Positions 24,756 through 33,809 are shown, counted from the stretch's first letter. The stretch: DNA of 39,037 nucleotides from Clostridiaceae bacterium (GCA_016297645.1 JAEDGF010000008.1:1-39037); one strand, 5' to 3'. Numbers and translations are program-made. Notes: generated by a model from the letters alone, not told the origin.

Positions 24756-26119
24756 TGTGTCCTCCCGGTATTGATGGGTTGTATATCCGCCAATACAGAC
24801 TCCGCGGTTATCCCGAGGCTCTGTCCCTCCTGCGTCACGGTGACAGCCACCGCTTCGGCAGTGCCTTTTTCAGAGGAGGAGGGGGCGGTATATTCATCTG
24901 TTTTCTTTTCAGAAACGGTGAAAAGCAGTTTGCCGGTCCGATTGCTTTCGGCCGGATACGAATAAAACATAATGCTCTTAGCCGCATTGTCAACGCGTAT
25001 AAAGGCGGCTTCAAGGTATTTTTCTATCTTTATGCGGAGATTAAGCTCGCTGCAAACATAGTATTTGCCTACGCTGCCGAGGGCTTCGCCGTTAAGCCTG
25101 AAATACTCCGTAACATAAACGATATTGTCCTTGCCCTCCTGCGGCGACAGTACCTCGCTTTTCGGGTAAGGCTCGGTGAGCGGCACTTCGATTATGCCGT
25201 CGCCGTTTATATCCTCCGCAATATCCTGCGACTGGCGCACGGTGACAGAACCGAGCGAAAAGCCGTTCGAGTCAACGGGGCGAACAAACGCGGAACGGGA
25301 ATAATCATATATCACGATTTCCGTCATGCGCTTATTGTCGGGCAGTGCGGAATCTATGTAGAATCTGTAATTCCCGGCTTTCAGGTCGTGCGAATAGTTT
25401 ATAAACGAAATTATCCTGCCGTCGAGCTGAACCTCACTGAGGGGAACAAACCGTTTGGAAGCGATATCGAATTTGAGCGCTCTGAGCTGCGCCGCCGGTT
25501 TTTCGGAAGCCGCGTCTATTATCGTATATACAAGCTCCTGCGCGCCGTCAAAATCTATATCTATACAGTTGTAGTCCGAAATTCTGACGGAAGCAAGCCC
25601 CACGAAATCATTTTCGTCCGTGTCGTTCTTTTCGTAACGGTAAACGGTGAGCATTTTGTCCTTCTGCCCGTCCGCAAACGCCCACGCCACGGCTATTTCC
25701 GACACCGAGTCCCTGTCGAAGTTACAAAACGCAATGCTGTGGACATCGCTGCCGTTTCCCTTTACATCGGCTATCGTCTGCCACTCTTTTTCGTCACCGT
25801 TATACTCCAAAAAGTGCATACGCACTTCTCCTGCGGTGTCCTTCGGAGTATAGAACACGATAGCTTCATTTTCGCCGTCGCCGTCGTAGTCGCGCAGAAC
25901 ATATGCGGAACGGTACTCACCCGAAACGGGACGAACGAGAACCGCGTCTTTGCCGACAGCGCTTTCGAAGGCTTTCTGAATTTCGGCGTTTTCCCCGGTA
26001 AGCCGGGGCGCTTTTATGAGAGAATCGACCGAAAAGACATTGAAAACGGAGCAGCCCGCAAACGCTGCCGCAATAACGGTTATTACGACAATCATGACAG
26101 CACGAACGACTTTTTTCAA
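24752..26119 (-). CDS. Lipoprotein with repeated Asp/Gly (FG-GAP/VCBS-like) motifs
   Basis: 455 residues with a signal peptide and lipobox AFAGC (Cys23), so anchored outside the membrane. The body has recurring D-x-D-G-D-G/N-x-E-type turns (RDYDGDGENEAIVFY, CNFDRDSVSEIAVAW, DIDFDGAQELVYT, DINGDGIIEVPL) spaced roughly every 50-80 residues, reminiscent of Ca2+-binding beta-propeller blades. The start codon is TTG, 9 nt after AGGAGG. I do not know a specific function. It lies between cdaR and the response regulator and may be a surface sensor or accessory for that kinase; this is inference from position. Confidence 0.85.
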   Translation of the reverse strand: MKKVVRAVMIVVITVIAAAFAGCSVFNVFSVDSLIKAPRLTGENAEIQKAFESAVGKDAVLVRPVSGEYRSAYVLRDYDGDGENEAIVFYTPKDTAGEVRMHFLEYNGDEKEWQTIADVKGNGSDVHSIAFCNFDRDSVSEIAVAWAFADGQKDKMLTVYRYEKNDTDENDFVGLASVRISDYNCIDIDFDGAQELVYTIIDAASEKPAAQLRALKFDIASKRFVPLSEVQLDGRIISFINYSHDLKAGNYRFYIDSALPDNKRMTEIVIYDYSRSAFVRPVDSNGFSLGSVTVRQSQDIAEDINGDGIIEVPLTEPYPKSEVLSPQEGKDNIVYVTEYFRLNGEALGSVGKYYVCSELNLRIKIEKYLEAAFIRVDNAAKSIMFYSYPAESNRTGKLLFTVSEKKTDEYTAPSSSEKGTAEAVAVTVTQEGQSLGITAESVLADIQPINTGRTQ

Positions 26120-26177
26120 CTGCTCCGCCTCCTTTCGGTCAACCCGGCGGAAAATTCCCGCCGCACATTAACAGTGT

Positions 26178-27464
26178 TTATTTTACGGTGATGACTACCG
26201 TGTAATCTCCCCTTACCCAGCTGTCGGTAAGAGTTCTGAGTATCACCTTTGCCGGGACGGTGTTTTCACCCTTGTGAAGCTCAACGCCGTCAAGCACGGG
26301 AACTGCGTAAGCCGCAGAGGAATCGATGTTCATAACGGACGCTTCCGGTCCGACTATCTGAACCGACTGAATTGTTTTTGATGTTATCTCCGCACCTGCC
26401 GGGAGCTTTGCGTCGCCGACTTCGACGGGGATTTCAAGCCAGCGCTTCTGCATGGCGCTCATGTCAATGGTGACGGTGAAGCTCTTTATGCTGTCGTCAA
26501 AATTGCACTGTACGCTGTCCGCAGCAAATGTATATGTGTTTACCGTGTTGTTGATATCCTTAAAATCGATGCTGCCGACGGAAAGACCTTCGCTCTGAAT
26601 GTGCTGAACATCGTTTGAAGCGACGGTGATCTTCGCCTTTTCGGGACTTACCGTATATTTAACGGGGTTGTCGCGGTACGCCTTCGGGGCGTTCGTAAAG
26701 GTAACGGTGGGAGTAACCTCGGTAGAGAACATGAGCGGCATAACAACATAAATCTTTTGATCCTGTGCCGTCGTAACATGGGAGAAATCGGCGTTGCCGG
26801 AGGAGCTGACGGGAACTATTTCCGCTTCAAAGGTTTCTGTTCCGGAAAGCTCCTTATCGATAGTCGCTACGGCTTTAACGGAGGTTATGCGGTTGATTTC
26901 AAGCGCCGGTCCGGTAAGCGTGACCTTGTCCACGCTCAAAGACGGTTCACCGAGGCTGAATCCCTTTGCGACCGCGAATTTATCGCCCTTGTTTACCTCC
27001 TCGACGATGTCGAATTCCTTCTTTACAAGCTCGTCAAAGTAGACGGAAATATATGTTTTTGACAGGTTCGTTATTTCAACGCCGTTCTCGTCCAGCGAGT
27101 GGGAGATGGGCAGATTATATGTGCCTGCGGTCGAAACCGACGCAAGAGAAGCCGACAATTCTATCTTATCGGCAACCGCGGGGTCGTTCAGTAAATAGCT
27201 TTTGCCCCTTACGGTGACATCAACAAAGTAATCCTGTTCACCGAATATCTGCAAGCCGTTGTTTGCGGGCAGACTGCCCTCGAACGGTATCTGAACACGG
27301 ACATTTTTGATGATTTTTTCCGCGTCCTGCGTCTGGTACATCGAAACGCCGCACCAGCAGATAATTGCTACTATAACCGAGAATATAAAAACGCGTCTGT
27401 TGTCTTCAAGAAAACGGGTAAAGAATGAGTCGGAGCCTTTGCCTGTTTTTTTCTGTTCGGTCAT
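26178..27464 (-). CDS. cdaR: CdaA regulatory protein, YbbR-domain
   Basis: 428 residues: short cytosolic N-terminus, one membrane helix (about 24-42, VFIFSVIVAIICWCGVSMY) and then several YbbR-type beta-rich repeats outside the cell (for example the KNVRVQIPFEG and VTLTGPALEINRI segments). CdaR controls the diadenylate cyclase CdaA, whose gene ends 2 nt upstream. In Bacillus glmM follows; here a lipoprotein and two-component genes follow instead. A GGAGGA site precedes the ATG. Confidence 0.93.
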   Translation of the reverse strand: MTEQKKTGKGSDSFFTRFLEDNRRVFIFSVIVAIICWCGVSMYQTQDAEKIIKNVRVQIPFEGSLPANNGLQIFGEQDYFVDVTVRGKSYLLNDPAVADKIELSASLASVSTAGTYNLPISHSLDENGVEITNLSKTYISVYFDELVKKEFDIVEEVNKGDKFAVAKGFSLGEPSLSVDKVTLTGPALEINRITSVKAVATIDKELSGTETFEAEIVPVSSSGNADFSHVTTAQDQKIYVVMPLMFSTEVTPTVTFTNAPKAYRDNPVKYTVSPEKAKITVASNDVQHIQSEGLSVGSIDFKDINNTVNTYTFAADSVQCNFDDSIKSFTVTIDMSAMQKRWLEIPVEVGDAKLPAGAEITSKTIQSVQIVGPEASVMNIDSSAAYAVPVLDGVELHKGENTVPAKVILRTLTDSWVRGDYTVVITVK

Positions 27465-27466
27465 TT

Positions 27467-28723
27467 TCAGACATCCTCCTTTGTACCTGCATCTTTTTCG
27501 TCGGGGACTTCTTCGCCGGAGTCTTCGGCTGCGCCTTCCCCGGAGGCGGTATTTTCCGCCGCGGCTTCGCCGTTTTCGGTGCTGTCGGTCTGTGCGGCGG
27601 GCGCGCCCTGTTCGCCGCCGTCTTCAAGACTTACGGAATCCGACTCAGGCTCGTCTGCCGTTTGCTCGGCGGTGTCCGCCTGTGCTGCGGCTTCGGCGGG
27701 GCTTTCGTCTGCCGGTGTATCGGAGGAAGCTTCGCCGCCGCCATGACTGCCGGAATTTTTATCTTTTTTCTTCTTTTCTTTTTTCTCCTTTGCGGGCTTT
27801 GCTTTTTCTTCTTTTGATTCGCTCTTTACGGTCTTTTCGGTTTCGGATGACACTTCTCCGTCATTTTTCTTGTGCTTTGCGAAAAGAACCATCGGAGTTT
27901 TTTTCTTGTCGTTTCCTCTGAGCAGATATTTGCCGAGCTCCTCTCTGAGCTGGCTGTCGGTAAAACCCCTTATGAGCTGACCGTCGACGGCGATGGAGAT
28001 CATACCCGTTTCTTCGCTCGTAACAACCGCAATGCAGTCCGAGTTAAGACTTGCTTCGAGTGCGGCTCTGTGGCGGGTGCCGACATTTTCAACGATTTCG
28101 CGGTCGTTTTTGAGAGGAACCACACACCGGGCAGCGACTATTCTTCCGTTTTTCACGATTATAGCGCCGTCGTGGAGAGGTGCTTTGGGATAAAAAATGC
28201 TGCAAAGTGTTTCGAAGGTGATCTGTGCGTCCAACGGAACAGCCTGCTTCATGTAGTCGCCGAGCATCGTTTCGCGCTGGATAAGGATAAGAGAGCCTAC
28301 CTTGTTGCGTCCCATTGCACCGCAGGCTCTGCAAATGCAGTTTATCATGTCGACATTCAAGCTCTCGCTTGACTGCTCAAAAAGCGAAAATCTTGTTCCG
28401 AAACGGCGTTTTCCGAGCAGCTCGAGCGCCTGCCGGATCTCTGCCGAAAACAGTATTACGAATATTATGAGAATGTCGCTGAAAAGCTTGCTGAAAAGAT
28501 ATGTGCTCGTGTTCATTCCGAGCAGCGAAACCACCGCATACATAACGGCGACAAGAACTATTCCCTTTACGACCTGAATCGCCTGTGTTTTGCGCATCTG
28601 CACGATTACGACATACACGATGAGCGCAACGACAAGGATATCAAGCGTATCCGAGAAAAAATTGAAATTCAAAAAAACATCTTTAAGCTGCAAAAAGAAG
28701 TTTTTTATTGTTTCGGAGATCAT
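27467..28723 (-). CDS. cdaA: Membrane diadenylate cyclase with charged C-terminal tail
   Basis: Makes cyclic di-AMP from two ATP. Three membrane helices within about 25-95, then the DAC domain with DGA at 185-187 and RHR at 217-219, the catalytic motif pair. Family members are about 270-285 residues; this one is 418. The excess, about residues 275-418, is low complexity: a Lys/Glu-rich part (KEKKEKKKKDKN) followed by an Ala/Glu/Ser/Asp-rich acidic part, probably disordered and cytosolic. It overlaps no gene; cdaR follows at 2 nt. Confidence 0.95.
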   Translation of the reverse strand: MISETIKNFFLQLKDVFLNFNFFSDTLDILVVALIVYVVIVQMRKTQAIQVVKGIVLVAVMYAVVSLLGMNTSTYLFSKLFSDILIIFVILFSAEIRQALELLGKRRFGTRFSLFEQSSESLNVDMINCICRACGAMGRNKVGSLILIQRETMLGDYMKQAVPLDAQITFETLCSIFYPKAPLHDGAIIVKNGRIVAARCVVPLKNDREIVENVGTRHRAALEASLNSDCIAVVTSEETGMISIAVDGQLIRGFTDSQLREELGKYLLRGNDKKKTPMVLFAKHKKNDGEVSSETEKTVKSESKEEKAKPAKEKKEKKKKDKNSGSHGGGEASSDTPADESPAEAAAQADTAEQTADEPESDSVSLEDGGEQGAPAAQTDSTENGEAAAENTASGEGAAEDSGEEVPDEKDAGTKEDV

Positions 28724-28741
28724 TTTTTATCCACCACCAAA

Positions 28742-29218
28742 TTATTTTTCATAAATGAGAGCGACGCTGTGACACGCCATTCCGAGCTTTTCGCCGGTAA
28801 AGCCGAGCTTTTCCTCCGTTGTGGCTTTAATGCTCACGAACGATACATCAACGCCGCAGGCACGGGCGATATTTTCGCGCATTTTTTCAACATAGGGAGA
28901 AACCTTCGGTGCCTGAGCGATAAGCGTCACATCTATATTCCCCACGGCAAATCCGTTTTCGGAGAGAAGCGACACGCATTTTTTGAGAAGCCCGATGCTG
29001 TCCGCTCCTGCGAATTTCTCGTCGCTGTCCGGGAAATGCCTGCCGATATCGCCGAGTGCCGCCGCGCCGAGAAGCGCGTCGCAAACGGCATGTGTGAGAA
29101 CATCCGCGTCGGAATGACCGAGAAGCCCTTTTTCGTACTGAATATCAACGCCGCCGAGGATGAGTTTTCTGTTTTCAACGAGCCGGTGAACATCGTACCC
29201 GTGACCTATTCTGAACAT
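28742..29218 (-). CDS. ispF: 2-C-methyl-D-erythritol 2,4-cyclodiphosphate synthase
   Basis: Fifth step of the MEP isoprenoid pathway. 158 residues from MFRIGHGYDVHRL, whose Asp9/His11 are metal ligands, followed by GHSDADVLTHAVCDALLGAAALGDIG and the C-terminal IKATTEEKLGFTG. An ATG six codons earlier overlaps the upstream aminotransferase and lacks a ribosome site; GGAGAAAG before this ATG decides the start. It is close behind the aminotransferase gene; the other MEP genes are not in the window. Confidence 0.95.
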   Translation of the reverse strand: MFRIGHGYDVHRLVENRKLILGGVDIQYEKGLLGHSDADVLTHAVCDALLGAAALGDIGRHFPDSDEKFAGADSIGLLKKCVSLLSENGFAVGNIDVTLIAQAPKVSPYVEKMRENIARACGVDVSFVSIKATTEEKLGFTGEKLGMACHSVALIYEK

Positions 29219-29232
29219 GGGTCTTTCTCCGT

Positions 29233-30516
29233 TCATGCTTTTTCGGACATTACTTCGGCTGCCGCAGCAAGCTTAACGGACACGCATATGACCTCCGCTG
29301 CCGTTTCTATCTCGTCGACTGTGGGACAAGAGGGAGCAAGACGGATGTTTGCGTCGTCGGGGTCCTTGCCATAGGGGAAGGTAGCGCCGACACCGGTGAG
29401 CGTTATTCCGCACTCGGAGCAGAGCTTGCCGACATACTTTGCGGAGCCGACATTGACATCAAGGCTTATGAAGTAGCCGCCCTTCGGGTCTGTCCACGAA
29501 GCAACACCGAGTCCGTCAAGGCGTTTGTGGAGAACCTCAGACATCTTCGCGAACTTGGGACGGAGGATCTCGGCGTGGCGCACCATCTGCGCTTTAAGGT
29601 CGTCAAGATTTCTGTACAGGAAGGAGTGGCGAAGCTGATTGAGCTTATCGTAGCTGATTATCTGAACGGTAAGGCGTTTTTTGATTTCATCAATGTTCGC
29701 GTCGCTCGCGGCTATTGCCGATACGCCCGCGCCGGGATAGGTTATCTTCGAGGTGGAGGCGAAAGCCACAAAACGATCTTCGTTTCCGTATTTGCGGGCT
29801 ATGTCAAAGACATTTGCAAGCTCGTCCTTTTCTTCGTACAGGTCGTGAATTATATACGCTTCATCCCAAATTACTCTGAAATCCTCGGCGGCTGTTTTCA
29901 TAGCGGCAAGTCTTTCGACCGTTTCGTCGGAATATGTAATGCCGTCGGGGTTCGAATACTTGGGAACGCAGAACATTCCCTTTACTGTCGGGTCTTTTAC
30001 AAGCTCCTCGATTGCGTCCATATCGGGTCCGTCTGCGGTCATTTTAACGCTTACAAGCTGCGCGCCGAAATACTCGGCAACGGCAAAATGCCTGTCGTAG
30101 CCCGGCACGACCGCGATTATCTTGTAACCGTCGACCTTCGACCACGGCGTTGAACCGGCGACACCGTGCGTATAGCACTGCGAAAAATAGTCGAACATCA
30201 GATTAAGACTCGAGCTGCCGCAGGCGATGACATTCTTTGCGTCAACACCGAAAAGCTCGCCGAACAGACGCCTTGCTTCGGGAATACCGCACATAAGACC
30301 GTAGTTGCGGCAGTCGGTGCCGTCCTCGGCCTTATAGCCGCACTGTGCGAGGTCGAGATCGAAAAGCTCGGTTGAGAGTGCAAGCTGCTCGGCGCAGGGC
30401 TTGCCGCGTGCCATATTTATGTCAAGATGACGCGCTTTAAGCTCGTCATATTCCTTCTGTGCCTGATCTTTAAACGCGCGGAGTTCCTCCGGCGAAAATT
30501 CGGAAATCGTTTTCAT
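29233..30516 (-). CDS. Class I/II PLP-dependent aminotransferase (AspAT-like)
   Basis: 427 residues. N-terminus with LDINMARGKPCAEQLALS, Asn-rich substrate pocket region and the PLP-binding Lys in STSKITYPGAG; the Asp in VIWDEAYI should pair with the pyridine nitrogen. The LDINMARGKP start and overall layout match the Corynebacterium-type aspartate aminotransferase subgroup that is often mis-called MocR-like. The amino donor is not certain. It has its own promoter with an overlapping inverted repeat. Confidence 0.88.
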   Translation of the reverse strand: MKTISEFSPEELRAFKDQAQKEYDELKARHLDINMARGKPCAEQLALSTELFDLDLAQCGYKAEDGTDCRNYGLMCGIPEARRLFGELFGVDAKNVIACGSSSLNLMFDYFSQCYTHGVAGSTPWSKVDGYKIIAVVPGYDRHFAVAEYFGAQLVSVKMTADGPDMDAIEELVKDPTVKGMFCVPKYSNPDGITYSDETVERLAAMKTAAEDFRVIWDEAYIIHDLYEEKDELANVFDIARKYGNEDRFVAFASTSKITYPGAGVSAIAASDANIDEIKKRLTVQIISYDKLNQLRHSFLYRNLDDLKAQMVRHAEILRPKFAKMSEVLHKRLDGLGVASWTDPKGGYFISLDVNVGSAKYVGKLCSECGITLTGVGATFPYGKDPDDANIRLAPSCPTVDEIETAAEVICVSVKLAAAAEVMSEKA

Positions 30517-30542
30517 ATAAACGCCTCGTTTCGCAAAAAATA

Positions 30543-30584
30543 ATTATTCCCATACAGTTTAGCACACCGTACGGGAATAATCAA
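30543..30584 (-). promoter_or_regulatory. Promoter overlapped by a 13-bp inverted repeat
   Basis: Minus-strand -35 TTGATT (30579-30584) and -10 TAAACT (30556-30561) with a 17-bp spacer, upstream of the aminotransferase. A 13-bp inverted repeat (arms 30543-30555 and 30569-30581, one mismatch, 13-nt centre) brackets the -10 and runs into the -35. The left arm lies at the predicted transcription start, so this reads more like an operator than an RNA hairpin. Confidence 0.6.
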
Positions 30585-30827
30585 TAATCTTTTGTATATT
30601 TTAATAATATTATAATGGGGAATTTGACCGGGGAAGCGAAAAAGCGCAAAGAAACGCTTTTCAGACGCGTTTTTGCCGAAAAAACGGCGGACGGAAAATA
30701 TTCAACGCACGCCAAACGGGCGGCATCTTACCTTTCGTGTTTTGCGGACATTTTTCTCGTTTGCCTGCCGCCGCACCCACAACAAAAACGGGTCATTTTT
30801 CATCGCGTCCCACGATAAAAAGTCGGG
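30585..30827. other. Intergenic remainder between der and the aminotransferase
   Basis: AT-rich near 30590-30616, then GC-richer. A plus-strand TATAAT (30611-30616) has no -35. Short A/T-rich hairpins occur around 30640-30680, but none has a convincing T-tract for the minus-strand der transcript. A 67-codon plus-strand frame here has no ribosome site. Confidence 0.35.
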
Positions 30828-32150
30828 TTACTTATCACCGCGTTCCCTAATAACAAGACGGGTGGGAGTGCCTTCAAGTCCGAAAACCTCGCGTATCTGA
30901 TTGTCAATATAGCGCTGATAACTGTAATGGAACAGTTCACTATTGTTGACAAATGCGACAAATGTCGGCGGTCTTGTGGAAGCCTGCGTCATGTAGTAAA
31001 TTTTCAGGCGCTTGCCCTTATCCGTGGGGGGCTGAACGCGCGCTTCGGCATCAGCCAGCACCTGATTGAGCCTGCCTGTGGGAATACGCACGGCATTCTG
31101 GTCGTCAACGAACTTTATAAGCGCGTAAAGCCGGTCGAGCCGCTGTCCCGTTTTTGCCGAAATGAAGATAATGGGCGCATATGACATAAACGAAAAATCG
31201 TTCATCAGCTTTTTTCTGTAAGCATCCATGGTTTTGCCGTCCTTCTCGTACGCGTCCCACTTGTTGACGGCGATTATACACGCCTTTCCGGCTTCGTGAG
31301 CGATACCGGCTACCTTTGAATCCTGCTCGGTGAAGCCTTCGAGCGCGTCTATCATGATAACGCACACGGTTGCCCTCTCAACAGCTGCGACCGCCCTGAG
31401 AACGCTGTATTTTTCTATCTGGTCGTCGACCTTTGATTTACGGCGCAGACCGGCTGTATCAATGAACATAAACTTGCCGTGCTTGTTGACGACGGCAGTA
31501 TCCGTCGCGTCGCGTGTGGTGCCTGCGATATTCGAAACAAGCATTCTCTCCTCTCCGCAAAGAGCGTTTACAAGCGAGGATTTGCCGACATTGGGCTTGC
31601 CTATAACAGCAACGCGGACATAGTCGTCCTCTTCGCCGTTCTCCTCCTCGTCGGGCAGATATTTTATCACCTCATCGAGAAGATCGCCCGTGCCGTGTCC
31701 GTGAACGGACGAAACGGCGATGGGGTCGCCCAGTCCGAGGTTGTAAAACTCATAGAAATCCGCCGGCGGTGCGCCGAGCGAATCGCACTTGTTTACGCAC
31801 AAAACTATGGGCTTGCCGCTCTTTATGAGCATTGCGGCAACCTCCGCGTCCGTTGCGACTATTCCCGTTTTTACATCGCAGACAAAAATAATAGCGTCGG
31901 CACTGTCGATAGCCATCTGTGCCTGACGGCGCATCTGCGAAAGAATGATATCATCGGAATACGGCTCTATGCCGCCCGTATCAACGATGAGAAAATGTCT
32001 GTTGAGCCACTCGCAATCGGCATATATTCTGTCGCGGGTCACCCCCGGAGTATTATCGACTATTGACAGACGCTTGCCGGAGAGCTTGTTAAAAAGCGTC
32101 GATTTACCGACATTCGGTCTGCCGACAATAGCAACAATCGGTTTTCCCAT
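30828..32150 (-). CDS. der: Ribosome biogenesis GTPase Der (EngA)
   Basis: 440 residues with two tandem GTPase domains and a C-terminal KH-like domain, needed for 50S assembly. Domain 1 starts at residue 8 (GRPNVGKST, DTGG, NKCD); domain 2 has GKPNVGKSS, DTAGL and NKWD. The KH-like region with YYMTQASTRPPTF closes the protein. It follows the DUF512 gene by 3 nt, a common Clostridial pairing. Confidence 0.97.
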   Translation of the reverse strand: MGKPIVAIVGRPNVGKSTLFNKLSGKRLSIVDNTPGVTRDRIYADCEWLNRHFLIVDTGGIEPYSDDIILSQMRRQAQMAIDSADAIIFVCDVKTGIVATDAEVAAMLIKSGKPIVLCVNKCDSLGAPPADFYEFYNLGLGDPIAVSSVHGHGTGDLLDEVIKYLPDEEENGEEDDYVRVAVIGKPNVGKSSLVNALCGEERMLVSNIAGTTRDATDTAVVNKHGKFMFIDTAGLRRKSKVDDQIEKYSVLRAVAAVERATVCVIMIDALEGFTEQDSKVAGIAHEAGKACIIAVNKWDAYEKDGKTMDAYRKKLMNDFSFMSYAPIIFISAKTGQRLDRLYALIKFVDDQNAVRIPTGRLNQVLADAEARVQPPTDKGKRLKIYYMTQASTRPPTFVAFVNNSELFHYSYQRYIDNQIREVFGLEGTPTRLVIRERGDK

Positions 32151-32153
32151 ACT

Positions 32154-33482
32154 TTACACCTCCGTATCGTTTTTTTGTTTGAAAAAGCTCTCGAACACCC
32201 CGTAACCGTCGCACGGGGTTATTTTTATGTGTGTATGGAGCTCGTTTTCAAGCTCCTCTTTTGTCATATCGTCAAGGAAAATAAGTTCGTCCGGTCCCTT
32301 GAACATAACGGACGGAAGCATGAGAACTTCGTCCGAAAAGCTGCTTTTTTTAAGCTCTGACGCAAGCGTTTTACCGGTCAAAAGACCTGCCACGGTTACA
32401 TCTTCACCGAAAAAAGTGTTGACGACACCGTAAACGGTTATCCGCGATCCGGTATATTTTTTCTCAAAAGCCTTTGCAAATTCGTCTATAAGCGGATATG
32501 CGGCAAGCCCGGTAGCGACCGAAAATACGCGCTTTTCGCTGTCGGCAGGCTCGTTTTCGAGTGCATCGTAAAAGTCGCGCCGCGAGGACGCTATCATACC
32601 GACACCGTTTTCAAGCTGCGGGAAATCGCCGTAATAGTCGTAGTCCGGCAGTTCTTTCTCGGCAAGCTGGAAAAATTCGTCGGACGGAAATGCGATTTTC
32701 TCACGCCCGTTCGCAGTATATTCACGGTTGAATTCATCGAAAATATCGAGGACAGCCCGGGCTTCCTCCTTCGAATATTTATGCAGCGGATAAAGCCCCT
32801 CGCGGAACTTTGTAAGCCCGACAGGAACGGCGGCAATGCTCCTCACGGAATCAAGCTCGGCGAGCTTTTCGAGCGAATAGCGAAGCTCCTCGCCGTCATT
32901 TATTCCGGGACACAAAACGAGCTGCGCGTTTATCGCGATTCCCGCATCGGAAAAGCGTTTGAGATGCCGAAGCGACTCCCCCGCGTGCGGATTTTTCATC
33001 ATTTCGACACGCAGAGCCGGGTTCATCGTATGCACCGAAGCGTTTATGGGGCTTATGTGCATCTTTATGATACGCTCCACATCGTGTTCCGTCAGATTCG
33101 TAAGCGTGATGTAGTTTCCGAACAGGAATGAAAGGCGCGAATCATCGTCCTTAAAATACAGTGACTTGCGCATTCCCTTGGGGAGCTGGTCGATAAAACA
33201 GAATATGCAGTGATTTCTGCACGACATATGTTTATCCATCAGATATGTTTCGAATTCCAAGCCTATTTCGTCACAGGACTCCACGCCGTGCAGAGTTATC
33301 TTCCGCTCTTTTCCCGCGGATGTGCAAAAACACAGCTTCAATTTGCGCTCATCCGTATAAAAACGGTAGTCGAGCACATCGTTTATTTCATTTCCGTTTA
33401 CCGAAATAAGGCTGTCGCCTGCCGAAACTCCCCTTCTTGCACACGGGGAGTGAGGAGCGACATTGAATATTTTTACTGCCAT
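32154..33482 (-). CDS. DUF512 PDZ/radical-SAM-like protein
   Basis: 442 residues. N-terminal PDZ-like domain (about 1-70, with GVSAGDSLISVNG), radical-SAM type C-x3-C-x2-C (C88, C92, C95), the FKDDDSRLSFLFGNYITLTN block typical of DUF512, and the DUF512 C-terminal region with PSVMFKG. It is conserved next to der across Clostridia. The reaction is unknown. A weak AGAGA ribosome site precedes the ATG. Confidence 0.92.
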   Translation of the reverse strand: MAVKIFNVAPHSPCARRGVSAGDSLISVNGNEINDVLDYRFYTDERKLKLCFCTSAGKERKITLHGVESCDEIGLEFETYLMDKHMSCRNHCIFCFIDQLPKGMRKSLYFKDDDSRLSFLFGNYITLTNLTEHDVERIIKMHISPINASVHTMNPALRVEMMKNPHAGESLRHLKRFSDAGIAINAQLVLCPGINDGEELRYSLEKLAELDSVRSIAAVPVGLTKFREGLYPLHKYSKEEARAVLDIFDEFNREYTANGREKIAFPSDEFFQLAEKELPDYDYYGDFPQLENGVGMIASSRRDFYDALENEPADSEKRVFSVATGLAAYPLIDEFAKAFEKKYTGSRITVYGVVNTFFGEDVTVAGLLTGKTLASELKKSSFSDEVLMLPSVMFKGPDELIFLDDMTKEELENELHTHIKITPCDGYGVFESFFKQKNDTEV

Positions 33483-33556
33483 TCTCTATAATAATTCATC
33501 AACAGCAAAAAGACGGGGAAGCACATTCTTCTCCGCCTGAGCTGATAAGTTAATGC

Positions 33557-33586
33557 AAAAGCCGACCGGTGACAGACGGCAAAAAA
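33557..33586 (-). terminator. Probable terminator of the yceD-rpmF unit
   Basis: Minus-strand hairpin just past the rpmF stop: GCCG-type stem within 33561-33580, eight positions with one mismatch and one G-U, tetraloop TCAC, followed by only four T residues. The weak T-tract allows some read-through into the DUF512 gene. Confidence 0.5.
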
Positions 33587-33772
33587 TCAGTCTTCCTCTA
33601 CGGTGACAACCTGACGGCCGTTGTAGTAACCGCAAACGGGGCAAACTCTGTGCGCTTTCATGAATTCGCCGCAATTCGTGCACTTTGCGAGAACCGGAGC
33701 CGCAACCTTTGAAACATTCTGACGCCTCTTATCGCGTCTTGCCTTTGAAACTCTTCTTGCAGGTACTGCCAT
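33587..33772 (-). CDS. rpmF: Ribosomal protein bL32
   Basis: 61 residues starting MAVPARRVSKARRDKRR and carrying a zinc ribbon C31-x2-C34...C44-x2-C47 (the C+ form). Structural protein of the 50S subunit. It is in the conserved yceD-rpmF order with a 37-nt gap, and is expected to be transcribed from the strong promoter upstream of yceD. Confidence 0.97.
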   Translation of the reverse strand: MAVPARRVSKARRDKRRQNVSKVAAPVLAKCTNCGEFMKAHRVCPVCGYYNGRQVVTVEED

Positions 33773-33809
33773 TTTATTTATCCTCCTAAAATGAGTGAAT
33801 TATTAACGC

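Noticed and set aside
24719..26191. 490-codon plus-strand open frame
   Set aside because: Exact antisense shadow of the lipoprotein gene; its length reflects GC-biased third positions, and no start signal is present.
30615..30818. 67-codon plus-strand open frame after a TATAAT
   Set aside because: The -10-like box overlaps the proposed start codon region, there is no -35 and no ribosome site, and the product has no recognisable pattern.
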